From Acinetobacter sp. TGL-Y2 (GTDB lineage: Bacteria; Pseudomonadota; Gammaproteobacteria; Pseudomonadales; Moraxellaceae), in NCBI RefSeq assembly GCF_001612555.1, contig NZ_CP015110.1, positions 1,302,001 through 1,366,000 on the forward strand: 64,000 bases of DNA. Direction: 5' to 3'. Under the pieces are notes generated by a model that searched no databases, had not been told where the DNA came from, and saw only the letters and a list, made by a program, of their open reading frames with translations. This document shows positions 55,164 to 64,000 of this stretch, piece by piece. Every line of letters starts with the position of its first letter. Positions within the stretch are counted from its first letter, which is position 1. Made by a program: the position numbers and the translations under genes.

Positions 55164-57184
55164 AAACATTAATTTATGAAATAGGGGTAATTGATAATCA
55201 GGGAAATAAACACCCTGTTAATTTTAAAAGGGGGCTAAATGTCGTAACGGGCAAGTCTTCGACAGGTAAAAGTGCTTTGATTGAAATTTTTGATTATTGT
55301 TTTGGTAGTAGTGAAAATACAATTCCTAAAGGAATTATTACTAAAACAGTTTCTATTTACTATGTTGCTTTATCAGTAAATGGACAAGATATGGTAATTG
55401 CGCGTAAGCCCGAAATTTCAAGTAGGGGATTTTTCCGTCGGGTTGATTCATTTAATTCGAATGATATTTCGGATGAATATTTTGATAATAGTTATTTCCG
55501 TCCTTTAGATGAGTTTTTGAAACATTTAAGGAGTTTTTTTCTAGATATAGATGATGTTGATGAGTCTTTGTTTGCTAGAGAAAACAGGTACAATAAAGCT
55601 AAAGCTCCGACCCCATCAATACGTAGCTTTGCATCATTTATGCTTCAGCATCAAAATCTTGTCGCTAATAAACATGCTCTATTTTATCGATTTGATGAAA
55701 AGGCGAAGCGTGATCAAGTGATAGATCACACAAAAATATTCTTAGGATTAGTTAAACAGGAATATTTTATCTTATTACAAGAAAAGGAACGATTAAACGC
55801 AGAAGTTAAACGTTTAGGACGTTTAAAAGAAACAAATAAACAAGTATCTGAAAATTATAAGCGATACATTGGTCCTGTTCTAGGTCAACTTTATGCTTTA
55901 ATGGGCTTTAAAGAAGTGCCCTTATCTGTGGAAAAGGTGCTTCGCCATCCACAGGATGCTAAAGACCAGCTTGATCGTATTATCGTATCTGAAAATATTG
56001 ATTATAAATCTAATGCGACCACTCAATATTACAATCAACTTAAGTTGGAGCGAAACGAAAAGACGGCTAAACTAAGAAAGCTTCAAAGACAAGTGATATC
56101 TACTAATAAACATATTCAAGAAGAAGCTCTCTTTGTTGAAAACATTAACAAGTTCAGCTCTCCAAAACATGTAAATATATCATCTTCAGTTTGTCCATTT
56201 TGCCATACTGAAAAAGATACATTACGAGAAAGTGCGGAAAGGCTACAACAGGCTATCGTTAAGGTTTCAGGTAATCTTGCTCAAGCACGTCCTATGAAAG
56301 CTAAATTTGAATCATTCTTGGTAGTAACTCAACGTGAAATTGAGCAGTTTGATAAATCATTGACCTTGTTAAACTTGCAAATAACTGAAATAGAACAGAC
56401 TGAAAAACAGTTAACTGAACAAAAAAGTTTATATGAGAGTATTTTGATGCAAAAGGCGAAGCTTTTTATGCTTATTGATACTCTTAACATGGCAGACGAT
56501 ATTGATCTTGAACAGCAAATTAATGATTTAAACGATGAGTTAAATTCTATAAATCATAAACTTAAAAAATATAATGTACAGAAAGGTTTGAATGATGCTT
56601 CTTTAAAAGTAAATGAATATATGGCAGAAATCGGAAGCCATTTTGAATTTGAACTTGACTATAAGCCTATCAACCTTCATTTTTCATTTGAAACATTTGA
56701 TCTCTATCATTTAACAGCAGAAGGTGAGAAAATTTATTTAAGATCAATGGGTAGTGGTGCAAATTGGTTATATAGTCATGTAACCCTATTTTTAGCATTA
56801 CATAAATACTTTGCTGAATTAGGTGATAAATGTTCTATACCTTCAATTTTATTTTTTGATCAGCCTACACAGGTATATTTTCCAAATTTCAATCGAGACA
56901 ATTCAGACAGTTTTGAGAAAGTGAAACTAGAAGAGATTGAGCAAAGAAAGAAATCTGATATGGAAACTAATATTGATGAAGATGTTAAGGCAGTAGAAAA
57001 TTTATTTAGTCAGTTATCTATTTATTGTAATGAAATTGAATCGAATATTGGTTTTTGTCCACAGATTATAGTTATAGACCATGCCGATGGTTTGAAACTA
57101 ACAAATGGGGTTTCTTTTGATTCTTTAGTGAATGAAAATAGATGGCGTACAAGAGGGCTAATACATCCAGTCCCAGATATTTGA
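55160..57184 (+). CDS. SMC/Rad50-like ATPase with DUF3732, ABC-3C/Lamassu-like
   Basis: 674 residues. Walker A GKSSTGKS is at 31-38, a Rad50-like zinc-hook motif CPFC at 345-348 flanked by coiled coil (about 200-330 and 355-490), and the C-terminal ATPase half (DUF3732) has signature-like GSGANW at 531-536 and Walker B-like FFDQPTQ at 565-571, with Gln where Glu is usual. Such ATPases are thought to sense invading DNA ends or replication structures and release the nuclease. Last gene of a translationally coupled trio. Confidence 0.8.
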   Translation: MKTLIYEIGVIDNQGNKHPVNFKRGLNVVTGKSSTGKSALIEIFDYCFGSSENTIPKGIITKTVSIYYVALSVNGQDMVIARKPEISSRGFFRRVDSFNSNDISDEYFDNSYFRPLDEFLKHLRSFFLDIDDVDESLFARENRYNKAKAPTPSIRSFASFMLQHQNLVANKHALFYRFDEKAKRDQVIDHTKIFLGLVKQEYFILLQEKERLNAEVKRLGRLKETNKQVSENYKRYIGPVLGQLYALMGFKEVPLSVEKVLRHPQDAKDQLDRIIVSENIDYKSNATTQYYNQLKLERNEKTAKLRKLQRQVISTNKHIQEEALFVENINKFSSPKHVNISSSVCPFCHTEKDTLRESAERLQQAIVKVSGNLAQARPMKAKFESFLVVTQREIEQFDKSLTLLNLQITEIEQTEKQLTEQKSLYESILMQKAKLFMLIDTLNMADDIDLEQQINDLNDELNSINHKLKKYNVQKGLNDASLKVNEYMAEIGSHFEFELDYKPINLHFSFETFDLYHLTAEGEKIYLRSMGSGANWLYSHVTLFLALHKYFAELGDKCSIPSILFFDQPTQVYFPNFNRDNSDSFEKVKLEEIEQRKKSDMETNIDEDVKAVENLFSQLSIYCNEIESNIGFCPQIIVIDHADGLKLTNGVSFDSLVNENRWRTRGLIHPVPDI

Positions 57185-57255
57185 GTATCATTTTAATAAA
57201 TAGGCAGTAAACCATAATTTTATTTTAAATTTCAAATATTGTTAGGTGCTAAATA

Positions 57256-57708
57256 TTGGAAATTGGTAATGATGTTCAGAAATTCTTGAATGCAATTTCA
57301 CAAATAAATAAAGATGATTTTAATTTTAGTGTACTTTCTTTATTTCCTAAGGAATGTTGTGAATACTCATCTATGATGCTTGCTCGTTATTTAATAGAAG
57401 AGTGTGGCTATGCTGCTTCAAAAATTAAAATGATAACAGGGCAGTTTAGAGATGATTATCAGTCTAAGCATTTATGGCTAAACGTGCTTGGAATGACCGT
57501 GGATATAACTTGTGGGCAATTTAAAAATTCACCCAAGAATATAATTATTGAACAGGTTAGTGCATGGCATGATAGTTTTATCATATTGGATTCATCAAAA
57601 CCTATAATAAATTTTGAAAGTTATTTGGATGATTACGAAGAGCAAGCATTAGAATATGACTATTCAATGATTATCCAAAATATTCATCAAAATTTAACTG
57701 AGTTTTAA
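57256..57708 (+). CDS. Papain/transglutaminase-like uncharacterised protein
   Basis: 150 residues. The order Cys34-Cys35 (FPKECCEYSS), His72 (SKHLWLNV) and Asp83 (TVDITCGQF) is that of a papain/transglutaminase-fold triad. This resembles a widespread family with FPxxCCxxAS...HxWLxx...DITxxQF, whose function I do not know. The only reasonable start is TTG 57256, with TTAGG upstream. It follows the ATPase gene by 71 bp and overlaps the helicase gene tail to tail by 15 bp. Confidence 0.65.
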   Translation: MEIGNDVQKFLNAISQINKDDFNFSVLSLFPKECCEYSSMMLARYLIEECGYAASKIKMITGQFRDDYQSKHLWLNVLGMTVDITCGQFKNSPKNIIIEQVSAWHDSFIILDSSKPIINFESYLDDYEEQALEYDYSMIIQNIHQNLTEF

Positions 57709-60432
57709 ACTTCTTGTATAATTACAATTTGGATAACGATTGCATCCTAAAAATGCACCATATGGACCTTTTTTAATTTTTCTAAGCCGTCCTTGATTAC
57801 ATTGAGGACATAACCATTCATGTGGTATGTGGTTGTTGATTAGTCTATTTTCATCCTGCGGTATATAAATAAATTCTTTAAAATTTGGATCTTTGGTTAT
57901 TTCTTCAAGAAAAACAGAACCACGTTCACCAATAAGAAAAACTTTCTCTTTTGCGCGAGTAATTGCGACATAGAACAGGCGGCGTTCTTCAGCATAGGCA
58001 TGTGTTTCAGGCTGAGGCAATACCATATTTAAAAGTGGATCATCTTCTTTTTCAGAAGGGAATGCGCTACTACCTTTGTTCAAGCCAACAAGAATGACAT
58101 AGTCTGCCTGTAGCCCTTTAGATGAGTGGATTGTTTTAAATTCAACTGTACAGTTTCTGAGAAATGCTTGAATACTACTAAAATCAGGTTTGTGGTGCTT
58201 ATACCGACCTAAGATATAAATAGACTTTTTCTTATCTGCTCCAGCATTAGCATTATTGATCTCCATAATAGTTTTAAATAGATATTCGTTAATATCTTGA
58301 TTCTTGGTAGCGAAATGAATTTCAACAACGTTACTGGTTGTCTGATCAATAGCCTTCACCACTTTTTGCATTTGCACTTTATTTTTTTGGATAAAACCAC
58401 TGGCAATGTTGGCAATCCCTTGATTGGAGCGAAATGTCTGGGTGAGCTGAGTTTGTTTGGTATAACCAAAGGCTTTTTCAAACTGTGTGAAAATACTAAT
58501 GTCTGAGCCTGCAAAGCGATAAATTGCTTGCCAGTCATCACCAACGCAAAATAGTTTAGCTTCAGGTACCTGATTTAAAAATGCTTGTATAAATCTTGCT
58601 CTCGCTTGAGAGGTATCCTGAAATTCATCTACGATAATGAGCTTGAAAGGGCTTTTATATTTGTTTTCATTAACAAGTTTTGCTGACTCAATAAGTAAGT
58701 CATCAAAATCATGTGCTTTACAAGATTTTAAACTCTCCTCATATTTTTCATAAACTTTTGAAAATAATTGTAAAAATAGACTTTGACGTAATGTGAGAGA
58801 AGGGATTTCTAAGAGTTGGGTAACACTGGCCTGATTTGATTTATAATGGCTCAAAAAAGTACCATACAGATCATTGGTATCTTGTTCAAAGATAGATTTA
58901 GCTTTTTCTGTGATCTCTAACAAACTACGGGCTTGAAAAACTTGTCCACGTGCAATTAACTCTTTTTCCAGCTTTTTAAAAATAGAGCCAGTAATGAATT
59001 CATTAAAAGTGGTACAGATTAAATCAGTTTTAAACTTTGTGTGTATTTCAGTTTTCCACTTCATTTCGTCCAGATATTTTTGTCCAAAATGAGCAGGTGG
59101 TTTGCCATACTGATCCACCGCATAATGTTCTAAATAAAGGTTTATATCTGGGAAGTAAAAATCAGGTTTGTACTGGCGGTAGTTTTCATTTGCTGTGTCA
59201 TGTTCATAATCCATTTCGTAAATGTAAGGAATCCCTTGGCTGTATAGCCAATTGGCAATGGCCTTTTCACCGTGAGATTTTACAATTTCACCTTGATATG
59301 TTTCAAAACCATTCTTAAATCTATCAAATGTTTGTTTTTCTGCTTCTTGCCAATCTTTTTGATTTTTAAAGATAAAAGGGGACAAAGGATTTTTTAAATA
59401 TGCTGTCTTAAATAATAGGTATTTCCCCTGAAAATCAGGATCAGTCTCGTTCAAGTCTTTTATGATTTGGTTTAATAAAACTTGAATTTTTCCAGCATGA
59501 TCAGAGACAGAAGGACTTCTTCCTGTTGCTTTACCAATAACTCGAACACCAAGTTTGTGGAAATTAAGAGCTTCTATTTTGCTATCGAACTGTGCAAGGA
59601 TATTTTTCAACCTTAAATTAATGCGCTCGTTTAGTTCATCTCCGGCATTTCTATTAAAAGCCAATACTAAAATTTCTTCAGGTTTATACAGCCCTGTCAA
59701 AAGTGCGTAGCCAACTTTCCCAATAATGGTCGAAGTTTTACCTGATCCTGCGGCAGCCACAAGTAAATTACGATCTTCAAAAATGATCGATGAAACACGT
59801 TGTTCTTTGGTGAGAGGTGTACTTTCAACTTGATCAAAAAAATCTTTATTTGCGATTAATTCACTTTCAATAAAATACTTGTTTTTGATATCAATGGAGT
59901 GGTTGTCTTTGATAGGCAATTCAATAAACTGTTTCAGTTCTTCAAACAAATCTTGTTTTGAAGGTTCAAAGGCAAAAGAAGGATCTCTCTGAATAAGGTT
60001 GTGAAACCGCTCAACCTCAGTTTTTGCTTTTAGGGTTAACTCCTCTCTAAATAAGGAGCTAAAACGATGAGAGAGATAAACATATTGATTAATGAAGTTT
60101 TGGTATGCAGATATATGCGGTTGCAAAGCTCTTTGAATTTGCTCTGCATTTCTTTTGTTTTTCAAGAACTCTGTATCACTTTGAATTTCTATCTTAATTT
60201 TTTCAGCTTGCGTATTCAAAATGCCTTTAAATAGAAAATTCTGATCTAAAGTTTTTAAAGTCAGTGATGACCATATCCATCCTTTTTGGATGTGGATTTC
60301 CAAGATATGCTCGGAATTTAGTTTTGCAATGTTGCCATCTAATTCGAGAGAGAGTTCTGGAAATTCATAGTTTATAAGCCATTTGGTTGAGCCTGCAAAA
60401 ATATAGCTGAGTAAACTTGGTCGAATATCCAT
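57694..60432 (-). CDS. Helicase IV-like UvrD helicase with inserted nuclease domain and zinc finger
   Basis: 912 residues. The first ~200 residues resemble the N-domain of helicase IV. The superfamily 1 core has AAAGSGKT at 226-233, DEFQDTSQ, GDDWQAIYRFAG and AITRAKEKV. Between helicase motifs, about 385-470, an insertion reads EKAIANWL...KPDFYFPDINLYLEHY, a PD-(D/E)xK nuclease (Glu389, Asp424, Glu435). The C-terminus ends in a topoisomerase-type zinc finger (Cys875, 878, 897, 903). A combined helicase-nuclease at the edge of a defence block suggests a role against foreign DNA, though DNA repair cannot be excluded. Confidence 0.85.
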   Translation of the reverse strand: MDIRPSLLSYIFAGSTKWLINYEFPELSLELDGNIAKLNSEHILEIHIQKGWIWSSLTLKTLDQNFLFKGILNTQAEKIKIEIQSDTEFLKNKRNAEQIQRALQPHISAYQNFINQYVYLSHRFSSLFREELTLKAKTEVERFHNLIQRDPSFAFEPSKQDLFEELKQFIELPIKDNHSIDIKNKYFIESELIANKDFFDQVESTPLTKEQRVSSIIFEDRNLLVAAAGSGKTSTIIGKVGYALLTGLYKPEEILVLAFNRNAGDELNERINLRLKNILAQFDSKIEALNFHKLGVRVIGKATGRSPSVSDHAGKIQVLLNQIIKDLNETDPDFQGKYLLFKTAYLKNPLSPFIFKNQKDWQEAEKQTFDRFKNGFETYQGEIVKSHGEKAIANWLYSQGIPYIYEMDYEHDTANENYRQYKPDFYFPDINLYLEHYAVDQYGKPPAHFGQKYLDEMKWKTEIHTKFKTDLICTTFNEFITGSIFKKLEKELIARGQVFQARSLLEITEKAKSIFEQDTNDLYGTFLSHYKSNQASVTQLLEIPSLTLRQSLFLQLFSKVYEKYEESLKSCKAHDFDDLLIESAKLVNENKYKSPFKLIIVDEFQDTSQARARFIQAFLNQVPEAKLFCVGDDWQAIYRFAGSDISIFTQFEKAFGYTKQTQLTQTFRSNQGIANIASGFIQKNKVQMQKVVKAIDQTTSNVVEIHFATKNQDINEYLFKTIMEINNANAGADKKKSIYILGRYKHHKPDFSSIQAFLRNCTVEFKTIHSSKGLQADYVILVGLNKGSSAFPSEKEDDPLLNMVLPQPETHAYAEERRLFYVAITRAKEKVFLIGERGSVFLEEITKDPNFKEFIYIPQDENRLINNHIPHEWLCPQCNQGRLRKIKKGPYGAFLGCNRYPNCNYTRSLKLS

Positions 60433-60532
60433 GACGCCCTAAAATAAAAATAAGTTATTAGAATAATGGCTCATTTGAAAATAATTATAAAGTTTTAGCA
60501 CGATTATCTGGTGATTTAGTCTAAATTCAAAT

Positions 60533-60727
60533 TTACTCTTTAAATGTATCATTTAGTGCTTGTTGCACAGCATCAACCCTAAATTTACAGGCTTTATATG
60601 CATCCATAGACTGTTCGACGATTTTCATTAAATTATCAATGTCTGGCTGTTCTTGAGATTCAAGTAATTCGGCATTGTTCTTTAAAATTTCATAACATTC
60701 TTTAAAACTTAAGTTTTCATCTGTCAT
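60533..60727 (-). CDS. xseB: Exodeoxyribonuclease VII small subunit
   Basis: 64 residues, acidic and helical, with the family pattern SFKECYEILKNNAELLES...DIDNLMKIVEQSM. Several small subunits decorate XseA to form exonuclease VII. Its start overlaps the end of xseA by 11 bp. Confidence 0.9.
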   Translation of the reverse strand: MTDENLSFKECYEILKNNAELLESQEQPDIDNLMKIVEQSMDAYKACKFRVDAVQQALNDTFKE

Positions 60728-61982
60728 TTGCTTTTACCTGTAAGACTTGAGCTTCTATTAGACCATCCTGCATCTCCACTGAAAAGTTTGATGAACCTAA
60801 TTGTTGGATAGAATGAATCGCCTTACCTTCGGAACGAACAACGGCATAACCCTTTGCTATCACTTGTTTCGGATTCTGAAGTAAGGTTTCTCGTAGTAAT
60901 CCATCAATTTGATTGGATGCTAATCTAATTTGCTGATTGGCTAAATAATGTGTTTGTTCTTTCAATTGATCTAAAGCACTATTCGCTGTATTTAATTGAG
61001 CTTGAGCCAGTACTTTGATGACTTTCATCATTTGATCATTTTGATTCTGATAAGTTGAAATTTGATGTTGGGACAATCGTTTAATCTGTTGTATAAAACT
61101 GGACGTTTCTTGCGAGCGTTCAACGATTAAATTACGGATACCTGCTATGACTTTACTGGGTGTATCAAAAGAGCGATGTGCGATTTCATCTAAAATAGTA
61201 CGATCTTTTTCATGACCGATGCCCACCCAAATTGGTACTTTTCGTTTGCAGAGTAGGGCGGCAAGATTATAGTCATTTAAGTAGGCTAAATCATTGACAG
61301 CACCACCACCACGAATGAGTACAATCAAATCCGGTGGTGTATTAAAATCAGTTGCCCATTTTTTTAAGTTTCTGGCTAAAGCATCCATAATGCTATGTGC
61401 AGCAGTATTTCCTTGGAATGTAGCAGTATCATAAATAAAATGGCAGACATTCGCTTGTTCTAAAACATCAGCATCTCGTTTAAAATCACCAAGCCCCGCA
61501 GCATTTTCAGGCGCAATCACCAAAACATGATGGACATCAAATGGCATGGGTAGTTGTTTATTCTTATTGATTAAACCTTCTTGGGTGAGTCGTTCTATAA
61601 TTTGTTGATAACGTCTTGCAAGATCACCTAGCGTAAAGCTTGAATCAATATCTTCAACATTGACTGAAAAACCATACTGCGGATCAAAGCGTGCTTTGAC
61701 TTTAATTAATACATTTAGATCTCGAGACAGTTCAATCCCTGTTTCGCGTTCAAATTTTAAAACCATTTTACTGGCTAATGTTTTCCAGATTGTTGCACGA
61801 CAGCTGGCAATGACTTTATCTGAATCTTGCTGTTTTTCAGCAAGCTCTAGATAGTAATGCCCAGTTTTAATATTTAAGTTGCGAATCTCAGCTTTTACCC
61901 AGACAGCTTCATCAAAAGTCATTTGAATGACTTCTTGAACTGTTGTGAGGTATTCACTGAGGGTTAATTTAAATTCAGGCAT
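60717..61982 (-). CDS. xseA: Exodeoxyribonuclease VII large subunit
   Basis: 421 residues: N-terminal OB-fold (about residues 1-105), catalytic region with the GGGAVNDL and GIGHEKDRTILDEIAHRSFDTPS segments (split: residues about 225-275), and a long coiled-coil C-terminal part. Degrades single-stranded DNA from both ends. Forms an operon with xseB; marks the return to core genome after the island. Confidence 0.95.
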   Translation of the reverse strand: MPEFKLTLSEYLTTVQEVIQMTFDEAVWVKAEIRNLNIKTGHYYLELAEKQQDSDKVIASCRATIWKTLASKMVLKFERETGIELSRDLNVLIKVKARFDPQYGFSVNVEDIDSSFTLGDLARRYQQIIERLTQEGLINKNKQLPMPFDVHHVLVIAPENAAGLGDFKRDADVLEQANVCHFIYDTATFQGNTAAHSIMDALARNLKKWATDFNTPPDLIVLIRGGGAVNDLAYLNDYNLAALLCKRKVPIWVGIGHEKDRTILDEIAHRSFDTPSKVIAGIRNLIVERSQETSSFIQQIKRLSQHQISTYQNQNDQMMKVIKVLAQAQLNTANSALDQLKEQTHYLANQQIRLASNQIDGLLRETLLQNPKQVIAKGYAVVRSEGKAIHSIQQLGSSNFSVEMQDGLIEAQVLQVKANDR

Positions 61983-62130
61983 CTATCGCAATATAATTCA
62001 TTTCATTTTTTGAATCTTAGCAAACATCTGATTATTGTAATAGTAAAGCGTGATATGAATGACTCTAGACAGACCACTTTCTTTTTTTTGTGATATGCGT
62101 ATCTTACTTAAAACAAAAACGAGGCAGAAT

Positions 62131-62466
62131 GTGAAACAAGTACTACTTATAGGTTTGCTGAGCCTTGGCTTAATTGCCTGTCAGAAAGAACAAACTGAGC
62201 CTAAAGAGGATCTATTGGCTAAACAACAATTTGAACAAGCTGATCAAAAAATTGGTGTATATCTTGATATTTTAGACAATCAAAACACTTCTAAACAACA
62301 AAGCACTAAAATAATCTGCGAGGACTATCCTCGAACTTATAAAGCTGATTATTTACCGAAATTAATAAAATTATCGCCAGAATATACCGAGCAGAAACTA
62401 CTCAAACACTTAGATGAGGCTTTAGATTATTACAAAAATAAATTAGATATTGAGTGTGCGAAGTAG
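62131..62466 (+). CDS. Small lipoprotein of unknown function
   Basis: 111 residues with a signal peptide and lipobox LIAC. The mature protein is acidic and helical with two Cys (IICEDY, IECAK). The frame extends to 62059, but GAGG seven bases before the GTG at 62131 and the lipoprotein signal place the start there. Function unknown; divergent from xseA. Confidence 0.72.
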   Translation: MKQVLLIGLLSLGLIACQKEQTEPKEDLLAKQQFEQADQKIGVYLDILDNQNTSKQQSTKIICEDYPRTYKADYLPKLIKLSPEYTEQKLLKHLDEALDYYKNKLDIECAK

Positions 62467-62524
62467 TACCGCAGTAGTATTAATTTATTCAATAAATGTG
62501 GAATATTAATTCTGACACAAGCTT

Positions 62525-62770
62525 CTATTTCAATAACTGCAAACTCAATTGTTCAGCGAACTTTGGATTGATATGGTCTGCCACAAAAAAACATCTGGCC
62601 ATGTCGTATTTTTTTGTGTATTTAGTGGTAATTCCAGTATGTATATCAGCATAGATAAACGTATCAACCTCAGAGGAATGGCTTAATCCATAAAGTATTA
62701 AGTGAATTTTCTAATATGAGAAAATAACGATCATCTATGAGGTTGGCTGAGCTGAGAAAGTGGATCACTT
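62525..62770 (-). pseudogene. Decayed gene fragment of unknown function
   Basis: On the minus strand one frame reads NLIDDRYFLILENSLNTLW and the next, after a one-base shift near 62690, reads GLSHSSEVDTFIYADIHTG...YDMARCFFVADHINPKFAEQ and ends at 62525. The two parts join into a sensible soluble protein C-terminus. No start region is left. I do not recognise the family. Confidence 0.4.
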
Positions 62771-62932
62771 TTAGGGTGTTGAGGAATTTGATTAAAACAA
62801 GTTTATTTAAAACATGGTTTTTTAAATAATCTAAGCATGCGCAGTAATACATGTAAAACTTTGCAAAAATTACTTCAAATTTTAAGCTGAACTTGATAAA
62901 ACAAACAACGTTGATCAATAAATGAAGTCTCA

Positions 62933-63874
62933 GTGAAGATGGTGAGTAAGTATGTGCTTTATCCAATTCAAACGGTCAAGGATTGGCAAGGTGAAGATTG
63001 GGATATTTATGAAGAACGAAAAATAGTAGTAGGTCTTACTCTGCAATTTGGCTGGCGTTATGGTGCACCACGATTAGGATCTAAATCTCTGGTCATAACT
63101 CCTGAATTAGCCGATTATATTAAAACACTTACATGGCTTGAAATGACGGATGTGCTTGGTATTTCGACCTCAACAGCAACCAAAATTCGATGTGAACTTA
63201 ATCTGCAAAAAGCCGTGTCTCGACGTAACTATAAATGGATCATTCAACACCAACATGAAATATTGAACTACAGTTACCCCATGTTATTTGAAAAATATGG
63301 GTTGAGCAAAGGTACCGTAAAAAGCTATTCCAATTATTTAGTCAGCGAGCTCAGTATAAAAGATAAAAAAACGCGCATTCATGAAAACCAGTATACAGTT
63401 GAAAAAATCTACCAAACTCATAAAGTACAAATTGCACAATGCAAAAGTTTTAAAGAACTACAAAAAATCTTACAAACCGATGATTACACCGCAAGAAAAT
63501 TTCATGAACTTGCCTGTGCAGAATTACAACTACCTGCGATGAGTGAAATTCATCTAAAACAATTAAATGCAACATGGCAGTGGCGTTATCAACATCGAGA
63601 CACGATTTTAAATCCAGATATCACGATTCTGCAAATTGCTGCTCAGCTCAATACCTCTACAGACCAAATCTACAATGCCCGTAAAGCCTTGCGACGCAGA
63701 TTAAATATTAAAGAAATCATCGGAGTGGTGGGTATAGAAAAATGGGTGTTGCAACATGCAACTGAATTAACAACATTCAAGATAAGTGAATTACAAAAAA
63801 AATATCAAATGACCAAAGGACAGATAAAGTATCGTCGTATGCTTTTAAAAAGACTGCAACAAAATGAGACATAA
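62933..63874 (+). CDS. Hypothetical protein with several HTH-like segments
   Basis: 313 residues, basic. At least four segments look like helix-turn-helix units: MTDVLGISTSTATKIR (about 72-87), FEKYGLSKGTVKSYS (about 118-132), IAAQLNTSTDQIYNAR (about 237-252) and LQKKYQMTKGQIKYR (about 285-299). No catalytic motif. It may bind DNA through an array of such units. Start is GTG 62933 or ATG 62939; neither has a clear ribosome site. Function unknown. Confidence 0.7.
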   Translation: MKMVSKYVLYPIQTVKDWQGEDWDIYEERKIVVGLTLQFGWRYGAPRLGSKSLVITPELADYIKTLTWLEMTDVLGISTSTATKIRCELNLQKAVSRRNYKWIIQHQHEILNYSYPMLFEKYGLSKGTVKSYSNYLVSELSIKDKKTRIHENQYTVEKIYQTHKVQIAQCKSFKELQKILQTDDYTARKFHELACAELQLPAMSEIHLKQLNATWQWRYQHRDTILNPDITILQIAAQLNTSTDQIYNARKALRRRLNIKEIIGVVGIEKWVLQHATELTTFKISELQKKYQMTKGQIKYRRMLLKRLQQNET

Positions 63875-63889
63875 AGTGTTGTTTAAATA

Positions 63890-63922
63890 AAGGCTAAAGT
63901 TAGACAATTTTAGCTTTTATTT
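63890..63922 (+). terminator. Probable rho-independent terminator
   Basis: AAGGCTAAA pairs with TTTAGCTTT (one G:U) around a ten-base loop, followed by an A+T tail. Confidence 0.6.
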
Positions 63923-63960
63923 TGTATAATTCATCACAATCTGAAATCAAATAATAAATT

Positions 63961-64000
63961 ATGGCAAATCATATTTACGCTGCATTAGAACAACTCGGAC
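63961..64000 (+). CDS. Start of a gene cut by the window edge
   Basis: ATG at 63961 opens an uninterrupted frame reading MANHIYAALEQLG to the end of the window. Thirteen residues are too few to identify it; no strong ribosome site is visible. Confidence 0.45.
   Translation, partial: MANHIYAALEQLG

Noticed and set aside
62670..62966. 98-codon minus-strand ORF
   Set aside because: Its last ~20 residues seem part of a decayed gene, but the rest overlaps the start of the 62933 gene and looks random; listed only as a pseudogene fragment.
1..64000. CRISPR arrays, rRNA genes, integron or XerC/XerD-type dif modules
   Set aside because: No regular spacer-repeat array, no rRNA sequence and no recognisable dif-type core was found on reading.

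Overview
The window is chromosomal DNA from a Moraxellaceae bacterium, almost certainly an Acinetobacter. The evidence is the A+T-rich base composition, the gene types and their close fit to Acinetobacter proteins (HrpA, KdsD-KdsC-LptC-LptA-LptB, CysS, 7Fe ferredoxin, MutS, XseA/XseB), and IS982/IS630/IS30-type elements. The species cannot be fixed by reading alone.

Layout. 1-26.5 kb is mostly core genome: the start of ahpC, hrpA, a lipid-related pair (KAS III-like enzyme and acyltransferase), pirin, an SDR enzyme, an M48 lipoprotein protease, cysS, tRNA-Gly(GCC), the Kdo/LPS-export operon kdsD-kdsC-lptC-lptA-lptB, a type I secretion operon (TolC-like, ABC, HlyD) followed only by a decayed relic of its giant adhesin, yigZ, a hexapeptide acyltransferase, a two-domain Usp, an O-methyltransferase, an M15-type lipoprotein and fdxA.

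26.57-34.71 kb is a composite transposon bounded by two directly repeated IS982-family copies. Its A+T-rich cargo is a LysR regulator divergent from a tight five-gene operon: a 2-oxoglutarate/Fe amino-acid hydroxylase, a LysE exporter, a ThrH-like phosphatase, a PrnA-type flavin-dependent tryptophan halogenase and a second LysE exporter. This looks like a portable pathway for making and exporting a modified (probably halogenated) amino acid. Both IS copies look dead: one is split by an IS630 element, the other has a Gly where the first copy keeps an expected catalytic Asp.

34.8-37.8 kb returns to core genes (a small conserved ORF, mutS). 38.0-60.4 kb is a genomic island: a P4-type tyrosine integrase, an IS30 relic, a broken Gp2-like (YagK/YfjJ-type) replication gene, a strongly structured non-coding segment, several small exported proteins, a phage/plasmid-type recombination module (DUF932, YqaJ-type exonuclease, a Cys-rich protein that may be a recombination directionality factor), a nested element with an intact Gp2-like gene and AlpA regulator flanked by a degraded second copy of the Cys-rich gene, and finally a defence block. 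The defence block holds a three-gene ABC-3C/Lamassu-like system (Cap4-like nuclease, middle component, SMC/Rad50-like ATPase), a papain/transglutaminase-like protein and a large helicase IV-like protein with an inserted nuclease domain. xseB-xseA and short core genes close the window; the last gene is cut by the right edge.

Most noteworthy: the halogenase composite transposon, the defence block, a large nested inverted repeat in the island at about 41.67-41.80 kb, and a structured segment upstream of cysS.
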